DNA from: Sulfuritalea sp.
GTDB taxonomy: Bacteria; Pseudomonadota; Gammaproteobacteria; Burkholderiales; Rhodocyclaceae
Assembly (NCBI GenBank): GCA_016710465.1
Contig: JADJVS010000013.1
Location: 1 to 64,000, forward strand
Reading direction: 5' to 3'
DNA length: 64,000 nt
Part shown: one piece after another, positions 23,849 to 33,589 of the stretch
Layout: each line of letters starts with the position of its first letter
Position numbering within the stretch: position 1 is the stretch's first letter
The notes under the pieces: model-generated
The model's input: only the letters and a program-made list of their open reading frames with translations
Told to the model about the DNA's origin: nothing
The model's database searches: none
Made by a program: the position numbers and the translations under genes

Positions 23849-26203
23849 TCAGCGCAAGGTCAGCGCTTCGCTGACGATACGCGGCGTGATGAATACCAGC
23901 AATTCGGCGCGCGATGTGTTCTTTGTCGTGGTCTTGAACAGGAAGCCGACATAGGGCAGGTCGCCCAGGAATGGCACCCGCTCCTGCGCCTGTGATTCGG
24001 CCTCCGAGGACAGGCCACCGATGACCACGGTTCCGCCGTTCTCAACGATCACGCTGGTGGTTACCGTGTTCGACGACAACGCACCGGTCGTGGCATTGGT
24101 GATGGAGCCCTTGGCGATGCTAAGGTCAAGGCCAATGCGGTTGTCCGGATTGATCTTCGGAGTCACGGTGAGCGTGAGCGGCGCGGAGACCTGATTGTAG
24201 GTCGGCAAACCGGTCTGCGCATTGACCCCGGTCTGGATGTACACCGAGTCGGTATGGTTGATGGTCGCCGCCTTGTTGTCCATGGTAACGACCCTGGGCA
24301 CGGAGACAGTGCGCGATTTCTGGTCCGACTCCGCAGCCTGCAACTCTAGCGCCACCAGCTTGGTCGCGGCCCTGTTGAAGAGCATCAACCCAAAATTGGA
24401 GGCGCCTGCAAGGGAGTAGCTGGGCCGAAATATATTCGTGCTTGTGGTCAAGCTGGGAACGGGATTGGCTCCATAGATGTTTAGATTGTTTCCCGTGGTC
24501 GGCAGGCTGGAAGAGAAGACGGCCCGGGTATCGGTTCCGGGTACCTGATATCCCTGAGCCTGGAAATTGAATCCGGTCAGGCGCATGCCAAAAGAATTGG
24601 TGAATCCGGTCGTGGCCTCGACGATCCTGGCTTCGATCAACACCTGCTTGGTCGGGATATCCATCTCCGTCAGCATCTTGCGGATGGATTCAAGCACCGA
24701 GATGGTATCCGTGACGAACAGTTTGCGGGAGTCGTCATGGGCAAACATCTTGCCGCGCGGCGAGAGGATCACGCTACCGCCGCCCCTCGCGCCTGTCGTC
24801 GACGTGGTACGCGACACGCCCTCCGCCGAAACGTTGGCGCTACCCGCCGCGGCACCGCCGCCGGCACTGCCCGCCGCACCGCCGCTCGCCGCGCCGGCAC
24901 CCGTGGTCGAGGACTGGTTGGTTGAACCGCCGGTGCTTGCCCCCAGCAACAACTTCTGGAAATCAGTCGGCTTGAGGTAGCTCAGGTTGAAAACCTCGGT
25001 GACCAGTTGCGCGATGTCCGCTGCCCGCGCGGCGGCATCGGCAATATCCTCGTCGCGTTTCTGCAGGATCGCGCGATCACCGAACAGCACGATGCTGTCG
25101 CGCACCCGCATCGCGGCGTTGATCTGTGTCATGACGATCTCAAGCGCCTGATCGTAGGGGACGCTATCGAGGGAAATCGTCAGTCGCCGACCGGCGAGCG
25201 ACGGATCGATCATGATGTTCTTGCCGGAGATTTCGGCGAGGGTGCGCACCACCATGGTGGCATCGGCTTCGAAGAAATTGATGGAAATTTTCTGTCCCTG
25301 CTCGCCGCTTTGCACCAGCTTGTTGGCGTCATCGACCGGAATTGGCCGCACTTCGATGGTCAATTGGTTGTTTGCCAGATGGGCCTGATGAAACCAGCGC
25401 CCACGCGCTGCGATGTCGAGACTGGTGACATTTCCCAGTGCCTTGGCCGTCATGCTCGACACCGGCGTCGCGAAGTCATTGACGTTGCGCCGGTTTTGCA
25501 GCCGTTCGGGAAGTTCGACGTCGCGCAGTTCCACTGAAACGCCGGTCCCCGTGCGGCGCACGTCGATCGGCACGGTGCCATCGGTAAGGTCGACAATAAT
25601 GAAGGCTTGGCCATCTTCCCCGCGACGGAACACGATGTCGCGCACGGCAGCGGTTTCGACGACGGCGCCAGTTGCCTTGGCTGTCGCCGTGTTCGCGGAC
25701 GTGGGCTGGAAGATACTGGGGCCCTGCTCGCGCACGGAGGCTTGCGGGGACTGCCCCTGCAGTCTCACAAACAGCGCGTCGCCAACGATTTCGGTCGAAA
25801 ACTTGGTCGGACGCAGCAGGTTGAGCACCATGCGCGTCAGCTTGTCCGTCTGCACCAGGTTCAAACTCTTGAGATCGCCTTCAGCGACCTGCTGCAAGGT
25901 CTGTCCGGTCTGATTGTCGGTTTCCGGAAAATCGATTACCACCCGCGGGGGATCCACCACGCTCCAGTTCCCGGGCAGAGATTTAAGTGGCGCGGACATT
26001 TGTATCTTGAGCAAGACCTGGTCGCCATCCCGGCGGACTTGAATCTGCTTGATCGAGTTATCCGCGGCGAGCACCGGGGTCGCGCCGGCAAACAGCACTC
26101 CGGCCATCAAGGCGACGGCGGCAATACAAAACCGCCTGCTTGCCGCCACCATGCGCGAGGCGGATGGGACCACACCCCGCGAACACCGAATCCTGGAAAT
26201 CAT
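23849..26203 (-). CDS. pilQ: Type IV pilus secretin PilQ
   Basis: PilQ forms the outer-membrane ring through which the pilus passes, and in competent bacteria it also passes DNA. The ATG at 26203 shares a base with the pilP TGA and follows AAGGAGGA by 5 nt, giving 784 residues. There is a long signal peptide (hydrophobic CIAAVALMAGVLFAGATPVLA). AMIN domains come next (IKQIQVRRDGDQVLLKIQM and a second near residue 190), then the secretin N0/STN part (ISINFFEADATMVVRTLAEISGKNIMID). N1 is interrupted by a Gly/Ala/Ser/Thr-rich insert near residues 420-490. The secretin barrel follows (KQVLIEARIVEATTGFTNSFGM, VVTMDNKAATINHTDSVYIQTG, VENGGTVVIGGL, VPFLGDLPYVGFLFKTT). Confidence 0.97.
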   Translation of the reverse strand: MISRIRCSRGVVPSASRMVAASRRFCIAAVALMAGVLFAGATPVLAADNSIKQIQVRRDGDQVLLKIQMSAPLKSLPGNWSVVDPPRVVIDFPETDNQTGQTLQQVAEGDLKSLNLVQTDKLTRMVLNLLRPTKFSTEIVGDALFVRLQGQSPQASVREQGPSIFQPTSANTATAKATGAVVETAAVRDIVFRRGEDGQAFIIVDLTDGTVPIDVRRTGTGVSVELRDVELPERLQNRRNVNDFATPVSSMTAKALGNVTSLDIAARGRWFHQAHLANNQLTIEVRPIPVDDANKLVQSGEQGQKISINFFEADATMVVRTLAEISGKNIMIDPSLAGRRLTISLDSVPYDQALEIVMTQINAAMRVRDSIVLFGDRAILQKRDEDIADAAARAADIAQLVTEVFNLSYLKPTDFQKLLLGASTGGSTNQSSTTGAGAASGGAAGSAGGGAAAGSANVSAEGVSRTTSTTGARGGGSVILSPRGKMFAHDDSRKLFVTDTISVLESIRKMLTEMDIPTKQVLIEARIVEATTGFTNSFGMRLTGFNFQAQGYQVPGTDTRAVFSSSLPTTGNNLNIYGANPVPSLTTSTNIFRPSYSLAGASNFGLMLFNRAATKLVALELQAAESDQKSRTVSVPRVVTMDNKAATINHTDSVYIQTGVNAQTGLPTYNQVSAPLTLTVTPKINPDNRIGLDLSIAKGSITNATTGALSSNTVTTSVIVENGGTVVIGGLSSEAESQAQERVPFLGDLPYVGFLFKTTTKNTSRAELLVFITPRIVSEALTLR

Positions 26204-26715
26204 CAACGTCCTCCTTTTGACACGGCGAGTTGTCGTTCCTGCGACACCCAAGCGCCGTTCGCATCTTTTACGGTTTCAAGTACGGTGATGGCCTCGGAAG
26301 TGATCGCCGTGATCTTGCCGAAACTGCGGCCCATGTATTCGCCAACCCGCACATGTTTGGGCTTGTTGGGCGGCGGGGTCTGGATCAGGGCGTACGGCAC
26401 GCTGCCCGCCATGATGATGCCCATCACGCGCAGATCCTCGATCGGGAACGCCTCCAGCGGCTGTTGCGGGCGCGAGCGATCCGGTGCGCTCTTGTCCGCG
26501 CTGACGTCCAAGGTGACGATCTTTCCCGGCGCGAAGGGTGGCGTCAAGGTTTCAGTTTCATAGGCAACCACCGGAAATGCCGTGATTTCAGGGAGCGGCG
26601 CAACCTTGCCCCTCATGCCCTTGGCTTCGTCACGCATCCATTCGCGCAGGTCCTGATGCTCCTCGGCGGCGCAACCAAGCAGGAGCAGGCTAAGCAGAAG
26701 GGTCAAGAATTTCAT
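26203..26715 (-). CDS. pilP: Type IV pilus assembly lipoprotein PilP
   Basis: PilP is an inner-membrane lipoprotein linking the PilMNO platform to PilQ. It has 170 residues. The signal MKFLTLLLSLLLLGCAAEE has lipobox LLGC. PFAPGKIVTL, QQPLEAFPIEDLRVMGIIMAGSVPYALIQTP and RVGEYMGRSFGKI are the conserved PilP core. Its ATG overlaps the pilO stop (ATGA), and its stop overlaps the pilQ start. Confidence 0.96.
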   Translation of the reverse strand: MKFLTLLLSLLLLGCAAEEHQDLREWMRDEAKGMRGKVAPLPEITAFPVVAYETETLTPPFAPGKIVTLDVSADKSAPDRSRPQQPLEAFPIEDLRVMGIIMAGSVPYALIQTPPPNKPKHVRVGEYMGRSFGKITAITSEAITVLETVKDANGAWVSQERQLAVSKGGR

Positions 26716-27468
26716 TTCTTGCCTTTCTTCTGGCTGGCGATTTCGTTGTCATCCAGGTAGCGGAAGGTCTTGGCCGTGGTCCGCATGGCAAGCGTCTGGT
26801 TCGGATTGACGGTCAGGCTGACGTCGTTGAGCGTGACGATGCGCGGCAAGCGCGCCAAATCACCGGTGAAAGCGCCGATGTCATGATAACTGCCGGTCAG
26901 GTTGAGCGTGATCGGCACCTCGGCATAGAATTCGCGCGGCGCTTCTCCGCCAGGACGGAACAACTCGACCGCAAGACCGCGTGCCTGGGCGGCCTTGTTG
27001 ATATCCACCAGCATGTCGCCCATTTCCGCCTTGTTCGGCAACTGCTTGAGCAAGGCGCCGAAGGAACGGTCGATCTCGGCCAACTGGCGCCGATATTCGT
27101 CGAGATTGACGGCCTGTTTCTTCTTCGCCAGCCAGTCTTCCTTGTGCTTGGCTTCCTGCTGCTTCTTCGACTCGAGCTCCTCGAGTTGCACGCTCCAGCC
27201 GATCGCGCCAAAACCCCAGGCTGCGGCAATCAGGCCGACAAACAGGCTCAGAAGGATGACGATTCGCGGTGCCAGGGGCCACAGACCCGGATCCTTGGGA
27301 TCCAGGGTCTTGAAGTCCATCGCCAGTTGCTGGAAATCGATCAACGGCCGCTTGGGTGCGGCCGGCTCCGTCGGGAGCCTTCGCGGCGTTCTTTTCCGCC
27401 AGCCTTTCGGCGGCGGTCTTCCGCTTGAACAGCGAAGCGAGCTTGGGAGGCAGGGCAGGCAGCTTCAT
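26712..27468 (-). CDS. pilO: Type IV pilus alignment protein PilO, one frameshift near the N-terminus
   Basis: PilO is an inner-membrane protein that dimerises with PilN. The first frame starts at ATG 27468, overlapping the pilN TAA, and reads MKLPALPPKLASLFKRKTA and AERLAEKNAAKAP. At about 27372 an extra C in a CCC run shifts the frame, after which TEPAAPKRPLIDFQQLAMDF continues to the stop. The main part has one membrane span (RIVILLSLFVGLIAAAWGFG), a coiled coil (about 85-140 of the main frame) and the periplasmic fold (LAVELFRPGGEAP, ITLNLTGSYHDIGAF). Corrected length is about 252 residues. A sequence error is likely; otherwise translation would have to restart at TTG 27344, just before the membrane span. 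Confidence 0.92.
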
Positions 27469-28031
27469 TATTTCTTCCCTGGCGCCGAGGTTTGCCGGGT
27501 AATCATCGTGGTAATGCTAAAAGCATTAAGCCTGCGATTGTTGATCGTTTCCGACCGCGTTTCAACCAAAGTCGACTTTTCCAGGAGCGGTGATTCGTCG
27601 AGGTTGTTCATCAGCGTAGTGATCCGGGCGTTCGATTGGGCGACGCCGGTGAGGGTGAGTTTGTTACCGGCCTGGATCAGGGTGCGCAAATAGATGCCTT
27701 CCGGAACCTGCTTGGCCAGTTCGTTGAACAAATGCACGGTCTCGGTCCGATTGGCCTGCAGGGCTTCGATGACGCGCTTGCGCGAGAGCAGCGCATTGGT
27801 CTGCTCCTGGATCTTCTTGATCTCGGCGATTTCCTTGTCGAGGCTGGCGATCTCGCGCTTGAGGAACTCGTTCTTTTCGTTCTGGACGTTGATCTCGCGA
27901 TTGATGATCGAGAATCCGAGGAACCAGATGACGGCAGCCAGCACCGACACCAGACCAAGCATCACGTAGAACTGCTGGCGCCGCGCCTTGCGCTTTTCTT
28001 CGCGGTGAGGAAGGAGGTTGATCCGTATCAT
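27468..28031 (-). CDS. pilN: Type IV pilus assembly protein PilN
   Basis: PilN is a bitopic inner-membrane protein whose cytoplasmic N-terminus binds PilM. It has 187 residues. The N-terminus MIRINLLPHREEKRKARR is the PilM-binding motif. It is followed by one membrane span (LVSVLAAVIWFLGFSII), a coiled coil (about residues 55-95) and the C-terminal ferredoxin-like part (VPEGIYLRTLIQAGNKLTLTGVAQSNARI). The start overlaps the pilM stop by ATGA. Confidence 0.97.
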   Translation of the reverse strand: MIRINLLPHREEKRKARRQQFYVMLGLVSVLAAVIWFLGFSIINREINVQNEKNEFLKREIASLDKEIAEIKKIQEQTNALLSRKRVIEALQANRTETVHLFNELAKQVPEGIYLRTLIQAGNKLTLTGVAQSNARITTLMNNLDESPLLEKSTLVETRSETINNRRLNAFSITTMITRQTSAPGKK

Positions 28032-29119
28032 TGATCGAACTTCCTCAGGGCCAGGCCGCAGGCGACCAGCAACGAGGGGGCATCGGTGGCAAGCTGCTTG
28101 GCGCGGATGCGCGGCGATATGGCCATCCCGGCGAAGGGATCGGCAAGGATGGTATTGACGTTGGTGCGCTGTCCGACAATCTCGGCGACGCCGGGAATCA
28201 GTGCCGAGCCGCCGGCCAGAATGATGTGATTCACTTCGTTGTGCGGAGTCGAGGTGAAGAAGAACTGGAGTGCGCGCGCCACTTCCTGCGCCATGTTCTC
28301 GATGAAGGGATGGAGGATCTCGGTCTCGTAGTTGTCGGGCGGCGTTCCGGAGCGCTTCAGGTTTTCCGCCTCTTCCGGCCCCATGCCGTAGGCGCGCATG
28401 ATCTCGTCGGTCAGCATGCCGCCGCCAAAGGCTTGTTCGCGCGAATACAACTGCTGGTTGTCCTTCATTATGGTGACCTTCATCGCGGCGGCACCGACAT
28501 CTATCAGCGCGATGATCTGACCCACGCCTTCGCCGGGCAACTGCTTGGTCACCAGTTCATAGGCCGCCTGCACCGCGTAGGACTCGACGTCCATCACCAC
28601 CGGCTTGAGTTCGGCCACCTCGGCAGCGGCAACCCGGTCTTCCACCTTCTCCTTGCGCGAGGCAGCCAACAGCACCTCGACATCATCCGGACTCGACGGC
28701 GCCGGACCGATCACCTGGAAGTCGAGGTTTACTTCTTCCAGGGCAAACGGAATGTATTGGTTGGCTTCGGACTCGACCTGCACTTCCATTTCCTGCTCGC
28801 GCAGACTCGCCGGCAAGGTGATCTTTTTCGTGATCACGGCGGCGCTGGGCAGCGCCATGGCCACGAACTTGGTCGTTGTCCCAAGGCGTTTCCAGCAGCG
28901 CTGCAGCGTTTCCGCAACCGCATCAACCGAAGCCAGATTGCCGTCCACCACGGCATCTTTTGGCAGGGGCTCGATCGCATAACGCTCGACCCGCGGCTGG
29001 CCCTTGCCGGCATCCGCCAACTCGACCATCTTCACGGCGGTCGAACTGACGTCCACGCCGATCAGCGGACGCAACTTCGGGTTGAAGATCGACTTCAGAG
29101 CCGAGACATCGATCTGCAA
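28028..29119 (-). CDS. pilM: Type IV pilus actin-like ATPase PilM
   Basis: PilM is the cytoplasmic actin-fold protein that docks on PilN. It has 363 residues. Motifs are PLIGVDVSSTAVKMVEL (phosphate-1), FVAMALPSAAVITKKI, VESEANQYIPFALEEVNLDFQ, ALIDVGAAAMKVTIM (phosphate-2) and HIILAGGSALIPGVAEIV (adenosine). It heads the pil operon. A weak AAAGGA lies about 5-10 nt upstream of the ATG. mrcA is divergently oriented across a 168-nt gap. Confidence 0.97.
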   Translation of the reverse strand: MQIDVSALKSIFNPKLRPLIGVDVSSTAVKMVELADAGKGQPRVERYAIEPLPKDAVVDGNLASVDAVAETLQRCWKRLGTTTKFVAMALPSAAVITKKITLPASLREQEMEVQVESEANQYIPFALEEVNLDFQVIGPAPSSPDDVEVLLAASRKEKVEDRVAAAEVAELKPVVMDVESYAVQAAYELVTKQLPGEGVGQIIALIDVGAAAMKVTIMKDNQQLYSREQAFGGGMLTDEIMRAYGMGPEEAENLKRSGTPPDNYETEILHPFIENMAQEVARALQFFFTSTPHNEVNHIILAGGSALIPGVAEIVGQRTNVNTILADPFAGMAISPRIRAKQLATDAPSLLVACGLALRKFDQ

Positions 29120-29186
29120 AGGATTTTTCCTTTAAAAATATTGCGTTAGAGGCTATACGAATAATTTACTTCAGATGCTAGCAGCA

Positions 29187-29216
29187 ACTATATCGACTGT
29201 AAAGCAAAATTGTCAC
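29187..29216 (-). promoter_or_regulatory. Candidate promoter for pilMNOPQ
   Basis: On the - strand, GTGACA (29211-29216) and TATAGT (29187-29192) are 18 bp apart, about 70 nt before the pilM start. The gap is clearly more AT-rich than its surroundings. It is a candidate only. Confidence 0.4.
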
Positions 29217-29253
29217 GAACATCATCGAAAAGCGTGTCATCGGTACCACAGCT

Positions 29254-29259
29254 ATAATC
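29254..29259 (+). promoter_or_regulatory. Candidate -10 box for mrcA
   Basis: A perfect TATAAT lies 28 nt before the mrcA GTG. No good -35 box is seen at the usual distance, so an activator or another arrangement may apply. Confidence 0.35.
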
Positions 29260-29287
29260 GTCCGCCCGCCTTTCCGTCCCGCCCTCC

Positions 29288-31723
29288 GTGCCTTTTCCGA
29301 CCTTGAACACCCCTGTTCGCTGGGCCCTGTATTTTCTGCTGGTGATCGGCGGCGTCGTGCTTGCAGCCCTGGCACTGGCCGGGATCGTGCTGATCCTTGC
29401 CTATCCCCAATTGCCCTCGGTCGAGGTTCTCACCGACTACCAACCGAAGATTCCGCTGCGTATCTACTCCAGTGACGGCCATCTGATTGGTGAGTTCGGC
29501 GAAGAGCGGCGCAATTTCGCCAATTTCAAGGACGTCCCGCCGCTGATGACCCAAGCGATCCTCGCCGCCGAGGATGAACGCTTCTACCAGCACCCCGGAA
29601 TCGACACGCTTGGCGTGTTGCGTGCAGCGTACTCCAACTTCGTCGGCGGCGGCAAACGCCAGGGCGCCTCGACCATCACCATGCAGGTGGCGCGCAATTT
29701 TTTCCTTTCCAGTGAAAAGACGCTGACGAGGAAACTCTACGAGATGTTACTGGCTTTCAAAATCGAGAACAATCTGACCAAAGACCAGATTCTCGAGATC
29801 TATATCAACCAGATCTACCTCGGCCAACGCGCCTACGGCTTTTCCGCCGCGGCGCAGATCTACTTTGGCAAGCCATTGAAAGACATAACGATCGCCGAGG
29901 CCGCGATGCTCGCCGGGCTACCCAAGGCGCCCTCCGCCTATAACCCGGTGGCCAATCCCAAGCGGGCACAACTGCGCCAGCGCTATGTATTGCGCAGGAT
30001 GCACGAATTGAGCTTCATCGATGAAGCTCAGATGAAGCAGGCGCAGGCACAGGTGCTGCACATCAAGCGCGATGTCAATGACTTTGGCGTGCGCGCCGAC
30101 TACATCGCCGAAATGGCGCGCCAGATTGCCGTGGAGCGATTCCCCGAGGACGCCTACAGCCGTGGTCTGCGCGTGATCACCACGGTCAGCCGCGCCGACC
30201 AGCAGGCCGCCTACCAGTCGCTGCGGCGCGGCGTCATGGATTACGACAGGCGCCACGGCTATCGCGGCGCCGAAGCCTACGCGGATATGAAGGACGTCAC
30301 CTCCGACCAGGACGAGAACCTCGAGGAACTACTGACCGAGTTCGACGACAGCGACGACCTGTTGCCGGCGATCGTGCTCGAAGCCACACCCAAGCTGGTG
30401 CGCGCCTACCTGCGCGGCGGCGAAGTCCTGAAGATCGCCGAAGACGGCCTCAAGTTCGCCGCGCGCATGCTCGACGACAAGGCCGCACCCAACAAGCGGG
30501 TGCGGCGCGGCGCCGTGATCCGGGTACAGAAGTATGAGAAGGGCTGGCAGATACTGCAATTGCCCGAGGTCGAAGCCGCCTTCGTCGCCGCCAGCCCAGT
30601 GGATGGCGCGATCCGCGCCCTGGTCGGCGGCTTCGACTTCCACCGCAACAAGTTCAACCATGTCACCCAGGCCTGGCGCCAGCCCGGTTCCAGCTTCAAG
30701 CCCTTCATCTATTCGGCGAGCCTGGAGAAGGGCTATACCCCGGCCTCGGTGATTGCCGACGAACCGATCTCGATCTCGGCCGAGGAAACCGGCTCGCAGG
30801 CCTGGGAACCTAAGAACTACGACGGCAAGTACGAAGGCCCGATGAGCATGCGCACCGCGCTGGCCAAGTCGAAAAACATGGTCTCGATCCGCCTGCTGCG
30901 CTCGATCGGTCCGCACTATGCCCAGGACTACGTGGCTCGCTTCGGCTTCGAACCGGAGAAACATCCGCCTTACCTGACCATGGCCCTGGGCGCCGGCGCG
31001 GTCACGCCCTGGCAACAGCTTTCCGCCTATTCCATATTCGCCAATGGCGGCTATCGCATCACGCCCTATATCGTCAGCCGGATATTCGACAACAGCGGCG
31101 CCGTGGTCGCGGAAATCCAGCCGGCATTGGCCGGCGACGAAACCCTGCGCGCGATCGACGCGCGCAATGCCTGGCTGATGGACAGCATGATGCACGACGT
31201 GGTCAGGCGCGGCACGGCCACGCGCGCGGCGGCCGCGCTCAAGCGCGGCGACCTGGCCGGTAAAACCGGCACCACCAACGACTACATCGACGCCTGGTTC
31301 TGCGGCTACCAGCCCACCATCGTCGGCGTCGCCTGGATCGGTTTCGACCAACCCAAGCGCATGGGCAACGGTGAAACCGGAGGCGCCGCTGCGCTGCCGA
31401 TCTGGATCGGCTTCATGGAACACGCCCTGAAGAACGTCCCCGAAAGTTGGATGGAAACTCCGGAAGGCCTGGTCCCGGTTGTCGCCAACGATCCGGGCGG
31501 CAAGACCAGCAAGGAACTGGTGTACAAGGAGCTGCTGCCATCGGTACCGCCGGCGGACGAGGACAGGGAAGCCACGGCGCAGGAGCCGGCGCCGGTGCAA
31601 GACGCGAAACCCAAACCGGTCGAAAAACAGGCGGTCGAAAAGCCTCCCGCGGAAAAGCCGAGCGGCGAAAAGGCGTTGGCCGACAAGCCAGCCGCGCCCA
31701 AGCCCGCCGACAAGAAGCCCTAG
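29288..31723 (+). CDS. mrcA: Penicillin-binding protein 1A (glycosyltransferase/transpeptidase)
   Basis: This class A PBP polymerises and cross-links peptidoglycan in the periplasm, anchored by one N-terminal span (LYFLLVIGGVVLAALALAGIV). The start is GTG 29288. It has 811 residues. The GT51 domain shows ILAAEDERFYQHPGID, GASTITMQVARNFFL and EIYINQIYLGQRAYG. An OB-like insert near 310-420 is acidic (DQDENLEELLTEFDDSDD). The transpeptidase domain has S468-x-x-K471 (GSSFKPFIYSASLEKGYTP), SKN (AKSKNMVSIRLL) and K659-T-G (AGKTGTTNDYIDAWF). The tail from about residue 760 is a Lys/Pro/Ala/Glu-rich run of VEKP- and AEKP-like units. It overlaps the convergent cyaY by 4 nt. Confidence 0.97.
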   Translation: MPFPTLNTPVRWALYFLLVIGGVVLAALALAGIVLILAYPQLPSVEVLTDYQPKIPLRIYSSDGHLIGEFGEERRNFANFKDVPPLMTQAILAAEDERFYQHPGIDTLGVLRAAYSNFVGGGKRQGASTITMQVARNFFLSSEKTLTRKLYEMLLAFKIENNLTKDQILEIYINQIYLGQRAYGFSAAAQIYFGKPLKDITIAEAAMLAGLPKAPSAYNPVANPKRAQLRQRYVLRRMHELSFIDEAQMKQAQAQVLHIKRDVNDFGVRADYIAEMARQIAVERFPEDAYSRGLRVITTVSRADQQAAYQSLRRGVMDYDRRHGYRGAEAYADMKDVTSDQDENLEELLTEFDDSDDLLPAIVLEATPKLVRAYLRGGEVLKIAEDGLKFAARMLDDKAAPNKRVRRGAVIRVQKYEKGWQILQLPEVEAAFVAASPVDGAIRALVGGFDFHRNKFNHVTQAWRQPGSSFKPFIYSASLEKGYTPASVIADEPISISAEETGSQAWEPKNYDGKYEGPMSMRTALAKSKNMVSIRLLRSIGPHYAQDYVARFGFEPEKHPPYLTMALGAGAVTPWQQLSAYSIFANGGYRITPYIVSRIFDNSGAVVAEIQPALAGDETLRAIDARNAWLMDSMMHDVVRRGTATRAAAALKRGDLAGKTGTTNDYIDAWFCGYQPTIVGVAWIGFDQPKRMGNGETGGAAALPIWIGFMEHALKNVPESWMETPEGLVPVVANDPGGKTSKELVYKELLPSVPPADEDREATAQEPAPVQDAKPKPVEKQAVEKPPAEKPSGEKALADKPAAPKPADKKP

Positions 31724-32046
31724 AACTTCACAGCCACGCCGGCCTGCTCCGACAGGGTTCGCGCCAGCGCCGTCATCAATTCCTCGCTATCACGGGTGCC
31801 CAGCCAGCGCCCGCCCACGGGCCGGAAATGATAGCCGCCCGACTTCGCCGCCAGCCAGATCTCGCGCGCCGCCAGATGCCGGTTCACGATGATCTTGCTG
31901 CCGTTGTCGAACTCGATTTCGATGATGCCGCCAGGCTTGGTCTCGAAGTCGAACTCGGCCGGCCCGCTGTCGCTTGCGCGCTCAAGCGCCGCCTCGATGC
32001 GCGCCAGTTCGGCATCCGCCGCGACGGTGAATTCCTTTTCGTCCAT
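31720..32046 (-). CDS. cyaY: Frataxin-like iron-sulfur cluster assembly protein CyaY
   Basis: CyaY is a small iron-binding protein that modulates IscS in Fe-S cluster assembly. It has 108 residues, the normal length. The acidic first helix (FTVAADAELARIEAALER) and the beta-sheet core (EFDFETKPGGIIEIEFDNGSKIIVNRH, REIWLAAKSGGYHF, GRWLGTRDSEELMTAL) are all present. It is convergent with mrcA, sharing the stop region, and divergent from lptM. Confidence 0.95.
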   Translation of the reverse strand: MDEKEFTVAADAELARIEAALERASDSGPAEFDFETKPGGIIEIEFDNGSKIIVNRHLAAREIWLAAKSGGYHFRPVGGRWLGTRDSEELMTALARTLSEQAGVAVKF

Positions 32047-32150
32047 TGCTGTGTTCCTCTCCGTGGATCGCGGTCAGGATACAGAAGCCAGGGCTGGCCG
32101 CGCGCCGCATATACTAACGCCCTTGCCCATCCGCCCCCGGCCAGGAAACC

Positions 32151-32323
32151 ATGCGCCTGATACCCACTCTCATGATCGCCGCCGCGGCCCTTGCCGCACT
32201 CGCCGGCTGCGGCACCAAAACTCCGCTGACTCGACCACCGGAAGCACCGCAGAAGGCATCCCTGGCACCACCGGCTGCCCAGGTGATGTTGACGGCGGTG
32301 GAAACCCGGACCGGGTCCCACCC

Positions 32324-32333
<10 letters not shown>
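32151..32333 (+). CDS. lptM: LPS translocon maturation lipoprotein LptM (YifL-like)
   Basis: This small lipoprotein assists LptD maturation in the outer membrane. It has 60 residues. The signal MRLIPTLMIAAAALAALAGC has lipobox LAGC, and the mature N-terminus GTKTPL followed by a Pro-rich tail is typical of the family. Its position between cyaY (divergent) and lysA is the usual proteobacterial arrangement. The last 10 nt overlap the lysA start in another frame. Confidence 0.85.
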
Positions 32334-33588
<1,255 letters not shown>

Positions 33589-33589
<1 letters not shown>

